A stretch of 64,000 bases of DNA, taken from positions 23,323-87,322 of the forward strand of contig NZ_JACRTG010000001.1 in assembly GCF_014385195.1 (NCBI RefSeq), in the 5' to 3' direction. The translations under genes were made by a program, and so were the position numbers. This stretch comes from Paratissierella segnis. Lineage in GTDB: Bacteria; Bacillota; Clostridia; Tissierellales; Tissierellaceae. Positions 44,429-53,404 of this stretch are shown piece after piece. The notes beneath the pieces are model-generated. The model worked only from the letters and a program-made list of their open reading frames with translations, was not told where the DNA came from and made no database searches. Position 1 is the first letter of the stretch. The number at the start of each line of letters is the position of its first letter.

Positions 44429-47200
44429 ATGAATTATATTTCAGCACAAGAAATTGCAGATAAATGGGGGATATCGAAGCGTAGAGTTCAGGTACTATGT
44501 GCCTCTAATAGAATAAAAAATGCTAAAAAAATTGGGAATATGTGGGTTGTACCAAGTAATGCAGCTAAACCGAAGGATGCTCGTTATAAAGGAACTGGCA
44601 AAACAGCAGTAACAACTAAGCAGATAAGCCCTATTAAAAAAGCACGAAGAGAAATTAAAGCAATAGCAGATAAAATGTTTAATTCTATTGTTAACGAAAA
44701 CTATTCTGCTGAAGATTCTAAACATATATCCGTTTGTTTATTTGCTACAGAATTACTAACCAACATTCTAACACAACGTTCAAATACTGTGAATCATAAA
44801 ATAGTTAAAAATGTTGTAGCATCTACTTTAGAATGCGATATTGAAATACCAGATTGTTTAAAAGAAAAATTTTCTGGAATTATTTATAAGTTTATTTCAA
44901 ATAATTCATTTTGTATTGATGATGCATTAGCGTGGTTTTATCAGTATACAAACAAATTAAGTGATAATACAGGAATTTCTTCAACACAGTTTTTTACAGA
45001 AAAGTACATGATTACTGCACTTGTAGATTCAATCGACGTTTTTACAGTTAATGGTAAAATTCTTGATCCAGCCTGTGGTGGTGGAAATTTTTTATTATAT
45101 TGTTTTGATATTCTAGCTAAAAAAGATATCAGTAAAAATGATTCAAAATTAGAAGTACAGTCAAAAATGAAAAATATACTTTCTAAATTATTTGGTTATG
45201 AAATTGATGTTTTTTTAGCAGCAGTCGCATCATTTACATTAAAAATTAAAGCGTTGCTAACATTGGACTCATATGGACATCAAATTCATATTTCAGACTT
45301 TGAACAGTTTGAACCCAATATTTTTTACTCTGTCAATCATTCATATATAGGTGCATTGGATTGCAAAAAATCGGAGCATAAAGTATGTAAGGTTGGTAAT
45401 AAGCAGATAACTACAATGGAAACAGTATTCAGTAATGTAGATTGTGTTTTGACAAACCCTCCTTTTAAGACGGTTAAAGGTATGTCTGATAATCTTAAGC
45501 AGTATTTGAAACAATATTATCCGGATTCGAAGTGTGATATGTGTAATGCTTTTATTAGTTTAACGAGTAATATATTAAATAAAAATGGCAAAGCAGGTCT
45601 AGTAACACAAAATAGTTGGATTTACCTTGATAGTTTTATTGATTTTAGAAGAGAAATTTTATCAAATTCTTCTATTAAATCAATTATTGAATTAGGCTCA
45701 AATGCTTTTTATGATTTATCTGGAGAAAAGGCGAATATTGCATTATTAACATTCGAGAAATCCAATTACGAAAATGATAATTTTATAAAATTAACATCCT
45801 TAAAAAATCTACCGCAACAAAAGTATGAACAATTACTTAATACAAAATCTAACATAGAAAATTATACACGTAGGGTATCGCAGTATGAAATCCTTAATAC
45901 AGAATCTGTTCAATTTGATATGTTTAGTTCGAAAGGACTCAGGGATATTTTAAAAAATTCCTCAACGTATGGAGAATATGCTATTCCAATGCAAGGAACA
46001 TCCACTGGTAATGCAAAATCTTTAATTGATTTTTATTGGAGGCATATTGGTGATTCGGATTGGGTTCCAGTTAGCAAAGGAGGAGGCTACTCTAGATGGC
46101 AAGGATTAAATTATTATTGTGTAAAATGGGGAACGGATGGTGAGTTTATAAAATCACAACCTGGCTCAGCTATTAGAAATGCAGCATATTTCGAAGAAAC
46201 AGAGTTAGTATTTAGTGATACAGGTACAGCTGGTTTGAATGTTAGGGTCCTTTTACCGGGTCAACTATTTGTCGCATCTGGACCTGGTATTCGTTTGAAA
46301 TACGGTGATATATATTCACATTTAGCATTTTTAAATTCTCGATTTACTTCATATTTTATAAGACTACTGTCCCCAAAACTAACAATAGCGGCTGGATATA
46401 TTGCAAAACTCCCTGTAAATGAGAAGCTTCTTATTTCGCCATCACTGGCAAAAAATGCAGAAATGTGTTTAGTAGAAAAAAAGAAACGAATATCCAAGAG
46501 ACCTATTAATATAGAGTTCGATCTTAAAGATTACCATAGCGAAAAAGAAAGTATTTCTGAGTGTTCTTACGAATGGTTTATGGAAGATATCAATAGTGAG
46601 TGGAAGCAATTATGTCATGAACAGGCTATTGAAGATGAAATAGAGTATACTTTTGAATTATGTAAAGAAGATATTGAAACTATAGAAGACCAAGTTGGTA
46701 AAAAAATAGTATATTCATTACCTGAAGAAACTATATCTGTTGATGACATTGAAAGTGCTTTAGTTTCATCACTAGATACAAACTGTATGATTTCTCGAAC
46801 ACGGGTTGGAAAAGCTAGCCTAGGCTGTGATGGTATAATAGAGTATTTATCACAAAAAACAGGATTTTCTTGCGAATCCATATACAAGACTCTTAAAAGG
46901 AATAATGTTTTTAAAGGCAAAATTGAGACCTTGTATGTTAATTTTTTTCTGCACTCAATTGTTATTAATGCAATAGGGATAGGGGAAAATCTTCTGGATG
47001 GTCAGCTTTCGGTAAGCGACTTAACAAATAAGGTTTTAATAAACAATCAAAACTTAGAGTATGAAAGAGTGATGATTACCAAATGGATAACAAATTCATT
47101 CACAAAAACACATAAAACGGCTTTTTTAAATAAGCCCTTATATGCCTATTCAAGAGAGTCAGATTCAATAATAAGTATCGGGGGAAAAGAATTTGAATAA
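44429..47200 (+). CDS. N6-adenine DNA methyltransferase with N-terminal HTH domain
   Basis: Protein of 923 residues. N-terminal excisionase/MerR-like HTH (1-52, AQEIADKWGISKRRVQVLC); methylase motif I DPACGGGNF (Asp213) and motif IV NPPF (343-346); then a target-recognition region similar in style to TaqI or PglX enzymes (YGEYAIPMQGTSTG, SKGGGYSRW, AAGYIAKLPV). It should methylate adenine and protect one strand of the target. Start chosen at the ATG behind CGAGGTGA; an in-frame ATG further upstream lies before the promoter -10. Overlaps the second methylase by eight bases. Confidence 0.85.
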   Translation: MNYISAQEIADKWGISKRRVQVLCASNRIKNAKKIGNMWVVPSNAAKPKDARYKGTGKTAVTTKQISPIKKARREIKAIADKMFNSIVNENYSAEDSKHISVCLFATELLTNILTQRSNTVNHKIVKNVVASTLECDIEIPDCLKEKFSGIIYKFISNNSFCIDDALAWFYQYTNKLSDNTGISSTQFFTEKYMITALVDSIDVFTVNGKILDPACGGGNFLLYCFDILAKKDISKNDSKLEVQSKMKNILSKLFGYEIDVFLAAVASFTLKIKALLTLDSYGHQIHISDFEQFEPNIFYSVNHSYIGALDCKKSEHKVCKVGNKQITTMETVFSNVDCVLTNPPFKTVKGMSDNLKQYLKQYYPDSKCDMCNAFISLTSNILNKNGKAGLVTQNSWIYLDSFIDFRREILSNSSIKSIIELGSNAFYDLSGEKANIALLTFEKSNYENDNFIKLTSLKNLPQQKYEQLLNTKSNIENYTRRVSQYEILNTESVQFDMFSSKGLRDILKNSSTYGEYAIPMQGTSTGNAKSLIDFYWRHIGDSDWVPVSKGGGYSRWQGLNYYCVKWGTDGEFIKSQPGSAIRNAAYFEETELVFSDTGTAGLNVRVLLPGQLFVASGPGIRLKYGDIYSHLAFLNSRFTSYFIRLLSPKLTIAAGYIAKLPVNEKLLISPSLAKNAEMCLVEKKKRISKRPINIEFDLKDYHSEKESISECSYEWFMEDINSEWKQLCHEQAIEDEIEYTFELCKEDIETIEDQVGKKIVYSLPEETISVDDIESALVSSLDTNCMISRTRVGKASLGCDGIIEYLSQKTGFSCESIYKTLKRNNVFKGKIETLYVNFFLHSIVINAIGIGENLLDGQLSVSDLTNKVLINNQNLEYERVMITKWITNSFTKTHKTAFLNKPLYAYSRESDSIISIGGKEFE

Positions 47201-49496
47201 CATTGCAATTATCATAAACAAAGGGTTTCTTAACTCTAGTTGTAATATTTTGAATAATGACTTTTTAAATGTTAGAGAGGTCAGGAGAACATGGTTTAAT
47301 CTTAACTATCTTTTCTTTTCAGTTTTAAATCACTCAAGATTATCAAATGAGGATTTAAATAAGAAAGAATTCTCTATTGCAGTATCTGCTATGAACAAAA
47401 TGGATCTATTATCTAATAATGCAGTTCATTTTTTTAAACAAAATCAAAGGAATATAACTCAAACATTTAGTGGAATTTTGGATAATTGTAAGAAAGAGTT
47501 GTCTAATATAGATCTATCTTTATTACATGAGTACTTATTAGGTATTGAGTTAAAAATACAACCTACATGTATTTCTATCGTAGAAGGAAAGAACAATAAA
47601 GATATTACAGGTGCTTACTACACTCCGTCTGATTTAGCTCAGGCAGTTGTCGAAAAGGCTTTTAAAAAATATGAAGAAGACAATGGTTTGATTAATAGAA
47701 AAATTAGTATAGCAGACTTATCATGCGGAGGAGGTGAATTTTTTAGAGCTGCACAGACATATATGTATAAAGTCTATAAAATTGAACCCCATGACAGTAG
47801 TAAATTCTTTTGGGGTATAGATGTTGATCCTATTGCATTACAAAACACAATTTGTTACTTGCTTTCCAAATCACGAAAAAAAGATTGGGAAGAAATAATA
47901 AGTCATTTTATTCTTGGAAATCCATTAGTAACAGGAGGCGAAGGTTCATTTGATGAAAAATGTGATATGTATGCCACTGGAAGAATATATTCTCCTTTAA
48001 TGGGAATTGATTTTTTTGAAATGCACTCTAACCTTCAATTTGATATAGTAATAGGAAATCCTCCTTGGGAAAAAATCCGTTTTGAGGAGAGAAAATTTTT
48101 TGCTAACCTTTGTCCCGATATTTCTAAAATCTCTAAAAAAGATAAAAGACGTATAAAAATCGAAGAACTAAGCACCAAGTGGCCAGAAGTTTTTATTTGG
48201 GCTAAAGATGTGAATGATGACTATGCCGCAATGAGTAGTTCGAATTTTACACATCCTAAAATAAAATATACAGTTGCTGGTGAGCTAAACACATATGCTC
48301 TATTTACTGAGTTGGCATTTGAACTAACCAAACCATCAGGCGTATGTTCATTAATTATAAAAAGTGCATTGGTAACCTCTCCATCTAATAAGAAATTTTG
48401 GAATATGATTGTTACTGAAGGGTTTTTGGATTCAATATATCTATTCGATAATAAGAAGAAAATTTTTCCAATTGATTCAAGAGAAAAATTTAGTGTGATT
48501 ACTTTAACTCATACTTATACATCAAAGTTTTCTTTCATGGCTGGCTTACAGTCTGCAAATGAAATGGCGACTAAGAGTTTTTCGTTGGTTTCCAGCAATG
48601 ATTTAAAAATAATTAATCCATTTACTAAAATGTTTCCTAATGTAAGTGATACAAAGGATATGCAAATTCTTATAGATACCCATAACAAACTGCCAATATT
48701 TGAAACCGTGTATCCTGAATGTCACTTTGGAAGATTGATTCATCTAACAGCACATGCTAATTTTATAGATACTGTACCGTCTGAGACGAATGTTCCTATC
48801 TATGAAGGGAAATTTATAGAACAGTATGATGCTCGATTTTCAACATTTGATATGGTAGAAGATGAAAAAAGATATTCCGCAAAGGCTTCTTCACTTAAAA
48901 ATATAGATACTGGCAACGGTAAGCCTCTCCCTGTAAGTAGATATTTTGTGCAAAAAAGCTTATGGGAAAAATATGAATTGCAGTATCCAGAAAATTACTC
49001 TCTATGTTGGCGTAGTCTAACATCTAGTACAAATGCTAGAACAACTTTAGCGATGATATTGCCAAGATGTCCTACTAGTCAGTCTATACAATTGCTACAA
49101 ACCGAGAGTGAATTAGATTTACTAATGTTACTAGGACTATTTAATTCAATTCCATTTGATTACTTTGTTCGCTTAAAAATGCCGGGAATTGATTTAACAC
49201 AAAGTGTAATTAAGCAGATTCCTGTTCCGCCTAAGACTGCATATGAGCAAAATATAGTGTTTTTAGATGAAAAAGCTTCTTTAGAAACACATATATTATC
49301 TCATTTGTACTATATGTTAAGTAATGAGCCATTAGTTTCAAAATTATTAGAAAACCTAGCCTATCCAATTTATGAAATTGATTTTAGCTTTAACCGTTTG
49401 ATAGTTAGAAAAAATCTAGATAAATTATTTGCACAGGCTTACGGATTAAGTGAGAGTTCACTAAAAAAAATTATAAAAACATTTCCTAAATATTGA
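47193..49496 (+). CDS. Second N6-adenine DNA methyltransferase (Eco57I-like)
   Basis: Protein of 767 residues beginning with TTG inside the end of the first methylase gene. GAYYTPSDLAQ (140-150, motif X), DLSCGGGEFF (175-184, motif I) and GNPPWEKI (Asn289-Trp292, motif IV), then a long target-recognition part ending QIPVPPKTAYEQ and a helical C-terminus. Distinct in sequence from its neighbour. Two adenine methylases together suit an asymmetric recognition site whose strands need separate enzymes (inference). Convergent with the nuclease gene. Confidence 0.85.
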   Translation: MNNIAIIINKGFLNSSCNILNNDFLNVREVRRTWFNLNYLFFSVLNHSRLSNEDLNKKEFSIAVSAMNKMDLLSNNAVHFFKQNQRNITQTFSGILDNCKKELSNIDLSLLHEYLLGIELKIQPTCISIVEGKNNKDITGAYYTPSDLAQAVVEKAFKKYEEDNGLINRKISIADLSCGGGEFFRAAQTYMYKVYKIEPHDSSKFFWGIDVDPIALQNTICYLLSKSRKKDWEEIISHFILGNPLVTGGEGSFDEKCDMYATGRIYSPLMGIDFFEMHSNLQFDIVIGNPPWEKIRFEERKFFANLCPDISKISKKDKRRIKIEELSTKWPEVFIWAKDVNDDYAAMSSSNFTHPKIKYTVAGELNTYALFTELAFELTKPSGVCSLIIKSALVTSPSNKKFWNMIVTEGFLDSIYLFDNKKKIFPIDSREKFSVITLTHTYTSKFSFMAGLQSANEMATKSFSLVSSNDLKIINPFTKMFPNVSDTKDMQILIDTHNKLPIFETVYPECHFGRLIHLTAHANFIDTVPSETNVPIYEGKFIEQYDARFSTFDMVEDEKRYSAKASSLKNIDTGNGKPLPVSRYFVQKSLWEKYELQYPENYSLCWRSLTSSTNARTTLAMILPRCPTSQSIQLLQTESELDLLMLLGLFNSIPFDYFVRLKMPGIDLTQSVIKQIPVPPKTAYEQNIVFLDEKASLETHILSHLYYMLSNEPLVSKLLENLAYPIYEIDFSFNRLIVRKNLDKLFAQAYGLSESSLKKIIKTFPKY

Positions 49497-49530
49497 AAAA
49501 ATGATACGGTTAATATCCGTATCATTTTTT
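49496..49530. terminator. Bidirectional terminator between methylase and nuclease genes
   Basis: ATGATACGG and CCGTATCAT arms, with A-run upstream and T-run downstream. It serves both converging genes; the nuclease stop codon falls in the T-run. Confidence 0.88.
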
Positions 49531-50761
49531 ATAGTAGTCCAAATAGTTTGGAATTTCTTCCTGAGCCATTACGAGCTACAACATAGCTTTGAGATTTTAA
49601 GTTTTCAATCTGGTCTTCTTCTAATACTGATAAAGAATAATAATCAGTTCGTATTTTTTCGAAAATCATTATTTTGAAGCGCATCCAGTCATCCCCATGA
49701 ACTTTGTGTAACTTAATGGTTCCATCTGAATTTTGTCCTCTTAATTGAATTCTCCAAGAACCGTTATCAGGAGCAAATTTAATAGTACATGGAGTATAAT
49801 CTATTCCGTTATAATTAATAGTTATATCTTTTGATATTGTGCCATCCTCTGGATCAATATCAAAAAAAGCAATACCGCCAAGCATGAACTCTGAATTATC
49901 GGTTTCATATCTACTTCCGGCTGCAGATCCTCCAGATATGGACCCTAACTTAGATAAATCGAGAATATTTCTTGATCCACCAGTCATAGCTCTTGTTTCA
50001 AACCAAATTCTTTCCGAAGCATTTGTTTCTACAATTTCTTCAGTTGCTTGTACAGGTTGTGCATTTCGAGGCGGGTGAATAATTGCACCAGTTGGTACGC
50101 GTTGTATTCTAGGTGCTTGCACACCAGCTTGGGTACCAAAAAGAGGAGTTTGGGTGATTCCATTTCGAATATTTCGCCTTCTATTTATAGACAACATTTG
50201 TATACGTACCTCACTACGAATATAATCAGCTTCTAACAGTTCTATTAAGTCATTTTCAGATGTAATTTTTTTTGAACATTCGTATGCGTTACTACTATAA
50301 TGAGCAATTAAGCGATTCAATGAATTATTATATTCTTGTGCAGTAGAATCGGCATTATTGACTTCGAAACAATTGGCACTTTCAAAATTTGTCCAAAGTC
50401 CACCACTTGTAAAATTGTTAGAACCAATAGAAAACCACGTTTTTGTATCATCACTTAAAGTATATATTTTTGAATGAAATGTAGTGGCAGGATTCTCTGA
50501 ATGAATGATGTAAAGAGCGTCACATAAATTAAATAGATTTAATAATGCTTCATAAGAGGTGCCATATAAATCAATCCCAATGAAGGCTTCAATGTACCCC
50601 CCTTGTTGCGAAAAATGCTCCATTGCAGGCTTTAACCTCAATACTCCGCTGTTTTTTGCAAATGCAGAAAAAATAGTAAATTTGGTATAACAATCTTCTT
50701 CTAATTTTGAAATGATTATATCACCAAGTTGACCGTCAAATGGTTGGTTAAGAATTGACAT
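49529..50761 (-). CDS. PLD-type restriction endonuclease (NgoFVII/BfiI-like)
   Basis: Protein of 410 residues. N-terminal phospholipase-D nuclease domain with one HKD-type motif: His96 and Lys98 in TFHSKIY, then SIGSNNFTSGGLWTNFE (Asn115/116, Glu127). A Gln/Pro-rich linker (about 200-240) leads to a C-terminal DNA-binding domain with GGIAFFDIDPEDG, INYNGIDYTPCTIKF and a final SKLFGLL, as in NgoFVII-like enzymes with a B3-type domain. Such enzymes dimerise to make one active site and need no metal. Own promoter on the minus strand. Confidence 0.85.
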   Translation of the reverse strand: MSILNQPFDGQLGDIIISKLEEDCYTKFTIFSAFAKNSGVLRLKPAMEHFSQQGGYIEAFIGIDLYGTSYEALLNLFNLCDALYIIHSENPATTFHSKIYTLSDDTKTWFSIGSNNFTSGGLWTNFESANCFEVNNADSTAQEYNNSLNRLIAHYSSNAYECSKKITSENDLIELLEADYIRSEVRIQMLSINRRRNIRNGITQTPLFGTQAGVQAPRIQRVPTGAIIHPPRNAQPVQATEEIVETNASERIWFETRAMTGGSRNILDLSKLGSISGGSAAGSRYETDNSEFMLGGIAFFDIDPEDGTISKDITINYNGIDYTPCTIKFAPDNGSWRIQLRGQNSDGTIKLHKVHGDDWMRFKIMIFEKIRTDYYSLSVLEEDQIENLKSQSYVVARNGSGRNSKLFGLL

Positions 50762-50792
50762 TAAATTATCCCCCTAACATGATTTTAATGTT

Positions 50793-50821
50793 ATTATACA
50801 AGCTTTAATATTAGTATACAA
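50793..50821 (-). promoter_or_regulatory. Promoter of the nuclease gene, with direct repeats
   Basis: On the minus strand TTGTAT, 17-base spacer, TATAAT. The string CTTGTATA occurs twice, exactly 20 bases apart, one copy over the -35 and one over the -10, which would place a bound protein on one face of the helix. Confidence 0.7.
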
Positions 50822-50929
50822 GGTACGTATGCCTAATTCATAGATTAATTGTAAAATAAACTGAGAATTTCATTAAAAGGAGATTCATAATTACGAATTA
50901 ATACTGTTGTCAATAAAGGAGGTGTTTTC

Positions 50930-52330
50930 ATGGCAACAACCCGCTTAATTTCCATGCATCGAAACAAAGGAAAGTCTATTGCCCGTTGCCTTTCAGACCG
51001 TATAGATTATGCATTAAACCCTGACAAAACCCATAATGGTAAATACGTCAGTTCTTATGAATGCGACCCCAAAACAGTAAATGGAGAATTTCTTTTATCT
51101 AAGAAAATCTACACTAACATTACAGGCAGAGAACAAGCAAACGATGTAATAGCTTATCAAATACGACAGTCTTTTAAACCAGGTGAAGTTGCATCAGAGC
51201 TTGCTAATAAAATAGGCTATGACTTAGCCTTAAAGTTTACTAAAGGAAATCATGGATTTATTGTAGCTACTCATATAGATAAAGCTCATATCCACAATCA
51301 TATTATATATAACTCTACCTCTTTAGACTGTACAAAAAAGTTTAGAGATTTCTTAGGTTCTGGAAAAGCTGTACGAAAAATATCCGACCGCCTCTGTCTT
51401 GAAAATGGACTTTCTATTATTGAAAATCCAAAGCATGGGAAAAGCCATTATGGTAAATGGCTTGGAGATAAAAAACCTATTACTCATTCAGAGAAATTGC
51501 GAAACACTATAGATGAAATACTTTCAAAAAATCCTACAGATTTTGATGTTTTCTTATCACAAATGGAACATTCAGGTTACTCTATTAAGCAAGGAAAATA
51601 TCTTGCCTTTAAAAACAATGATCAGAAGAAATTTATCCGTTTACGTTCTCTTGGAGAGGGTTATACAGAGGAAAAAATCAGAGCAGTTATTAATGAGAAA
51701 AAACCTTTTGCTAATAGGAAAACAGCAACTGTAAAATCGCAATCTCTTGTTAATCTTTTGGTGGATATACAAGCAAAATTGCAAGCAGGAAAAGGTGCCG
51801 GATATGAACGATGGGCAAAGATTTTTAATTTAAAGCAGATGGCACAGACCATGAATTACTTAACAGAAAATAACTTGCTTGACTATAAGAATTTAGAGAA
51901 AAAAGCACAAACTATAACGGATAATTTTAATCAATTATCGATTAAAATTAAAGATGCTGAAAAACGTATGACAGAAATAGGAAATCTTAAAACTCATATC
52001 ATCAACTATTCAAAAACCCGTGATACTTATACTGCTTATCGTAAAGCAGGGTACTCTAAGAAATTCTATGATGAACATACTACTGATTTACTTTTACACA
52101 AAGCTACAAAGGCTGTTTTTGATGAAATAGAAGGAAAAAAATTGCCTACAGTTAAGGCTCTGCAAGAGGAATATTCTGTACTGCTTTCCGAAAAGAAAAA
52201 GGCTTATGCAAAGTACCATTCTATAAAAAAAGAAATGAAGAACATACTGACTGCAAAGGCAAATGTTGACCGCCTTTTAGGGGAGGATATATCGGAGAAA
52301 GAAAAAGAAAAACACAAAGAACAAAGGTAA
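50930..52330 (+). CDS. Relaxase/mobilization nuclease
   Basis: DNA-nicking transfer enzyme, 466 residues. The N-terminal domain has a tyrosine-rich start (RIDYALNPDKTHNGKYVSSYEC) and the HUH metal motif HIDKAHIHNHIIYNS at about 117-131; the rest is basic and helical with a lysine-rich tail. Length and motif agree with relaxases of Tn1549-like ICEs (MobP group). AAAGGAGGTG precedes the ATG. The oriT-like hairpin cluster begins 20 bases after its stop. Confidence 0.9.
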   Translation: MATTRLISMHRNKGKSIARCLSDRIDYALNPDKTHNGKYVSSYECDPKTVNGEFLLSKKIYTNITGREQANDVIAYQIRQSFKPGEVASELANKIGYDLALKFTKGNHGFIVATHIDKAHIHNHIIYNSTSLDCTKKFRDFLGSGKAVRKISDRLCLENGLSIIENPKHGKSHYGKWLGDKKPITHSEKLRNTIDEILSKNPTDFDVFLSQMEHSGYSIKQGKYLAFKNNDQKKFIRLRSLGEGYTEEKIRAVINEKKPFANRKTATVKSQSLVNLLVDIQAKLQAGKGAGYERWAKIFNLKQMAQTMNYLTENNLLDYKNLEKKAQTITDNFNQLSIKIKDAEKRMTEIGNLKTHIINYSKTRDTYTAYRKAGYSKKFYDEHTTDLLLHKATKAVFDEIEGKKLPTVKALQEEYSVLLSEKKKAYAKYHSIKKEMKNILTAKANVDRLLGEDISEKEKEKHKEQR

Positions 52331-52349
52331 TCTTGATTATGATTTTTCA

Positions 52350-52482
52350 GCTCCCAAAGGGAGCGTAGCCACACAATTTATTGTGTGTTCAATGGGGATT
52401 GGGGATACTCCCCAACAAGCAGATTTGGCAAAAATTCCGCAAGGGAATTTTATGCAAAATCGCAAGGTGTGTACCACCTTGC
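52350..52482 (+). other. Cluster of five hairpins, candidate oriT
   Basis: Five inverted repeats in 133 bases: GCTCCC/GGGAGC, CACACAAT/ATTGTGTG, GGGGA/TCCCC, AAAATTCC/GGAATTTT and GCAAGGTG/CACCTTGC. All are perfect. GC-rich arms contrast with the surroundings, and no coding frame fits. Place next to the relaxase and shape fit an origin of transfer. The nick site cannot be pinpointed. Confidence 0.6.
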
Positions 52483-52525
52483 CCTGCTTGCCACACCACA
52501 ATATAATACAAAAGAAAAAGAACGG

Positions 52526-52888
52526 TTAATTTTCCGTCCTTTCCTCTGATTTGGCTTCTTTTATTCCTTTTGCGGTAGCAGTCATAATAACTAAATCTTT
52601 ACTATCCATTTCATCGATTAGGCTTTCAAGTTGTCTACGTAGTGATGATTTCTTTGCTTCTTTATCTGGAAAAAAGAATTGGTCTACCGATACATCTAAA
52701 ATCGTGACAAGTTCATAAAAAATTTGTAGACTTGGATGCTGTCCACTGTTCTCAATAGATGCAATATATCGAGGAGCAATGTTCATTATATCCGCTAATT
52801 GATTTCTTGACATTCCCTTTGCATTCCTTGCTTCCTTTATCGCTTGACCTAAAGCCTTAAAATCATACTTTTCTATATTTCGCTTCAT
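52526..52888 (-). CDS. XRE-family helix-turn-helix repressor
   Basis: Protein of 120 residues. HTH in LGQAIKEARNAKGMSRNQLADIM, with IAPRYIASIENSGQHPSLQIF as the recognition part (about 13-58), and a helical C-terminal dimerisation part. Typical small regulator near the relaxase in this ICE group, likely holding back transfer or excision genes. Faces away from the sensor/regulator cassette. Confidence 0.88.
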   Translation of the reverse strand: MKRNIEKYDFKALGQAIKEARNAKGMSRNQLADIMNIAPRYIASIENSGQHPSLQIFYELVTILDVSVDQFFFPDKEAKKSSLRRQLESLIDEMDSKDLVIMTATAKGIKEAKSEERTEN

Positions 52889-53404
52889 AATTTATATCAC
52901 CCTACTACATCTTACTGTTCATATTTTTCCTTGGATATGAGCATATATATCATATGATTGACATATATAAATCATAAAAACTCTTGTTATTTCCTATATA
53001 TGTATTTAAATTTAGATATAGGAAATAAAGTCTTAATAGTTATGGATTGTAAAATGTTATATATTATGATGAGGAAAAATTTCGAAGGATTAGCCTGATA
53101 AAAGAATGGTTGCCGAAAAATTAAAGCTAGAGATAGTACGCACGATAAACTTGTTTCATTTTTATGAGTATACATATCATGCAAATAACTTAAATAAATC
53201 ATTGTATTCTTGTTATTATTCAAATTGCCATATATAATATAAAATGTAACAAATACAAAAGTGGGCTAATCTGTTGATACAAAAAGAGAATACAATACTA
53301 ATATTCTACGTTTCATTTTTATGGATGATACTAAAACTATAGAAAAGCCTATAGATAGTCGTTATAAAAATTACTATATTAATATTGATAAGTAATTGGA
53401 GTTT
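52889..53404. other. AT-rich intergenic region with a 12-bp inverted repeat
   Basis: No convincing gene. It contains perfect arms TTATTTCCTATA (52987-52998) and TATAGGAAATAA (53017-53028) with 18 bases between, plus a TTGACA at 52958. It must hold the promoters of the XRE gene (leftward) and of the response regulator (rightward), and the repeat may be an operator. Confidence 0.45.

Noticed and set aside
52987..53223. Minus-strand frame of 78 codons between XRE and response regulator genes
   Set aside because: No ribosome site, odd composition, and it runs across the 12-bp inverted repeat. Treated as noncoding.
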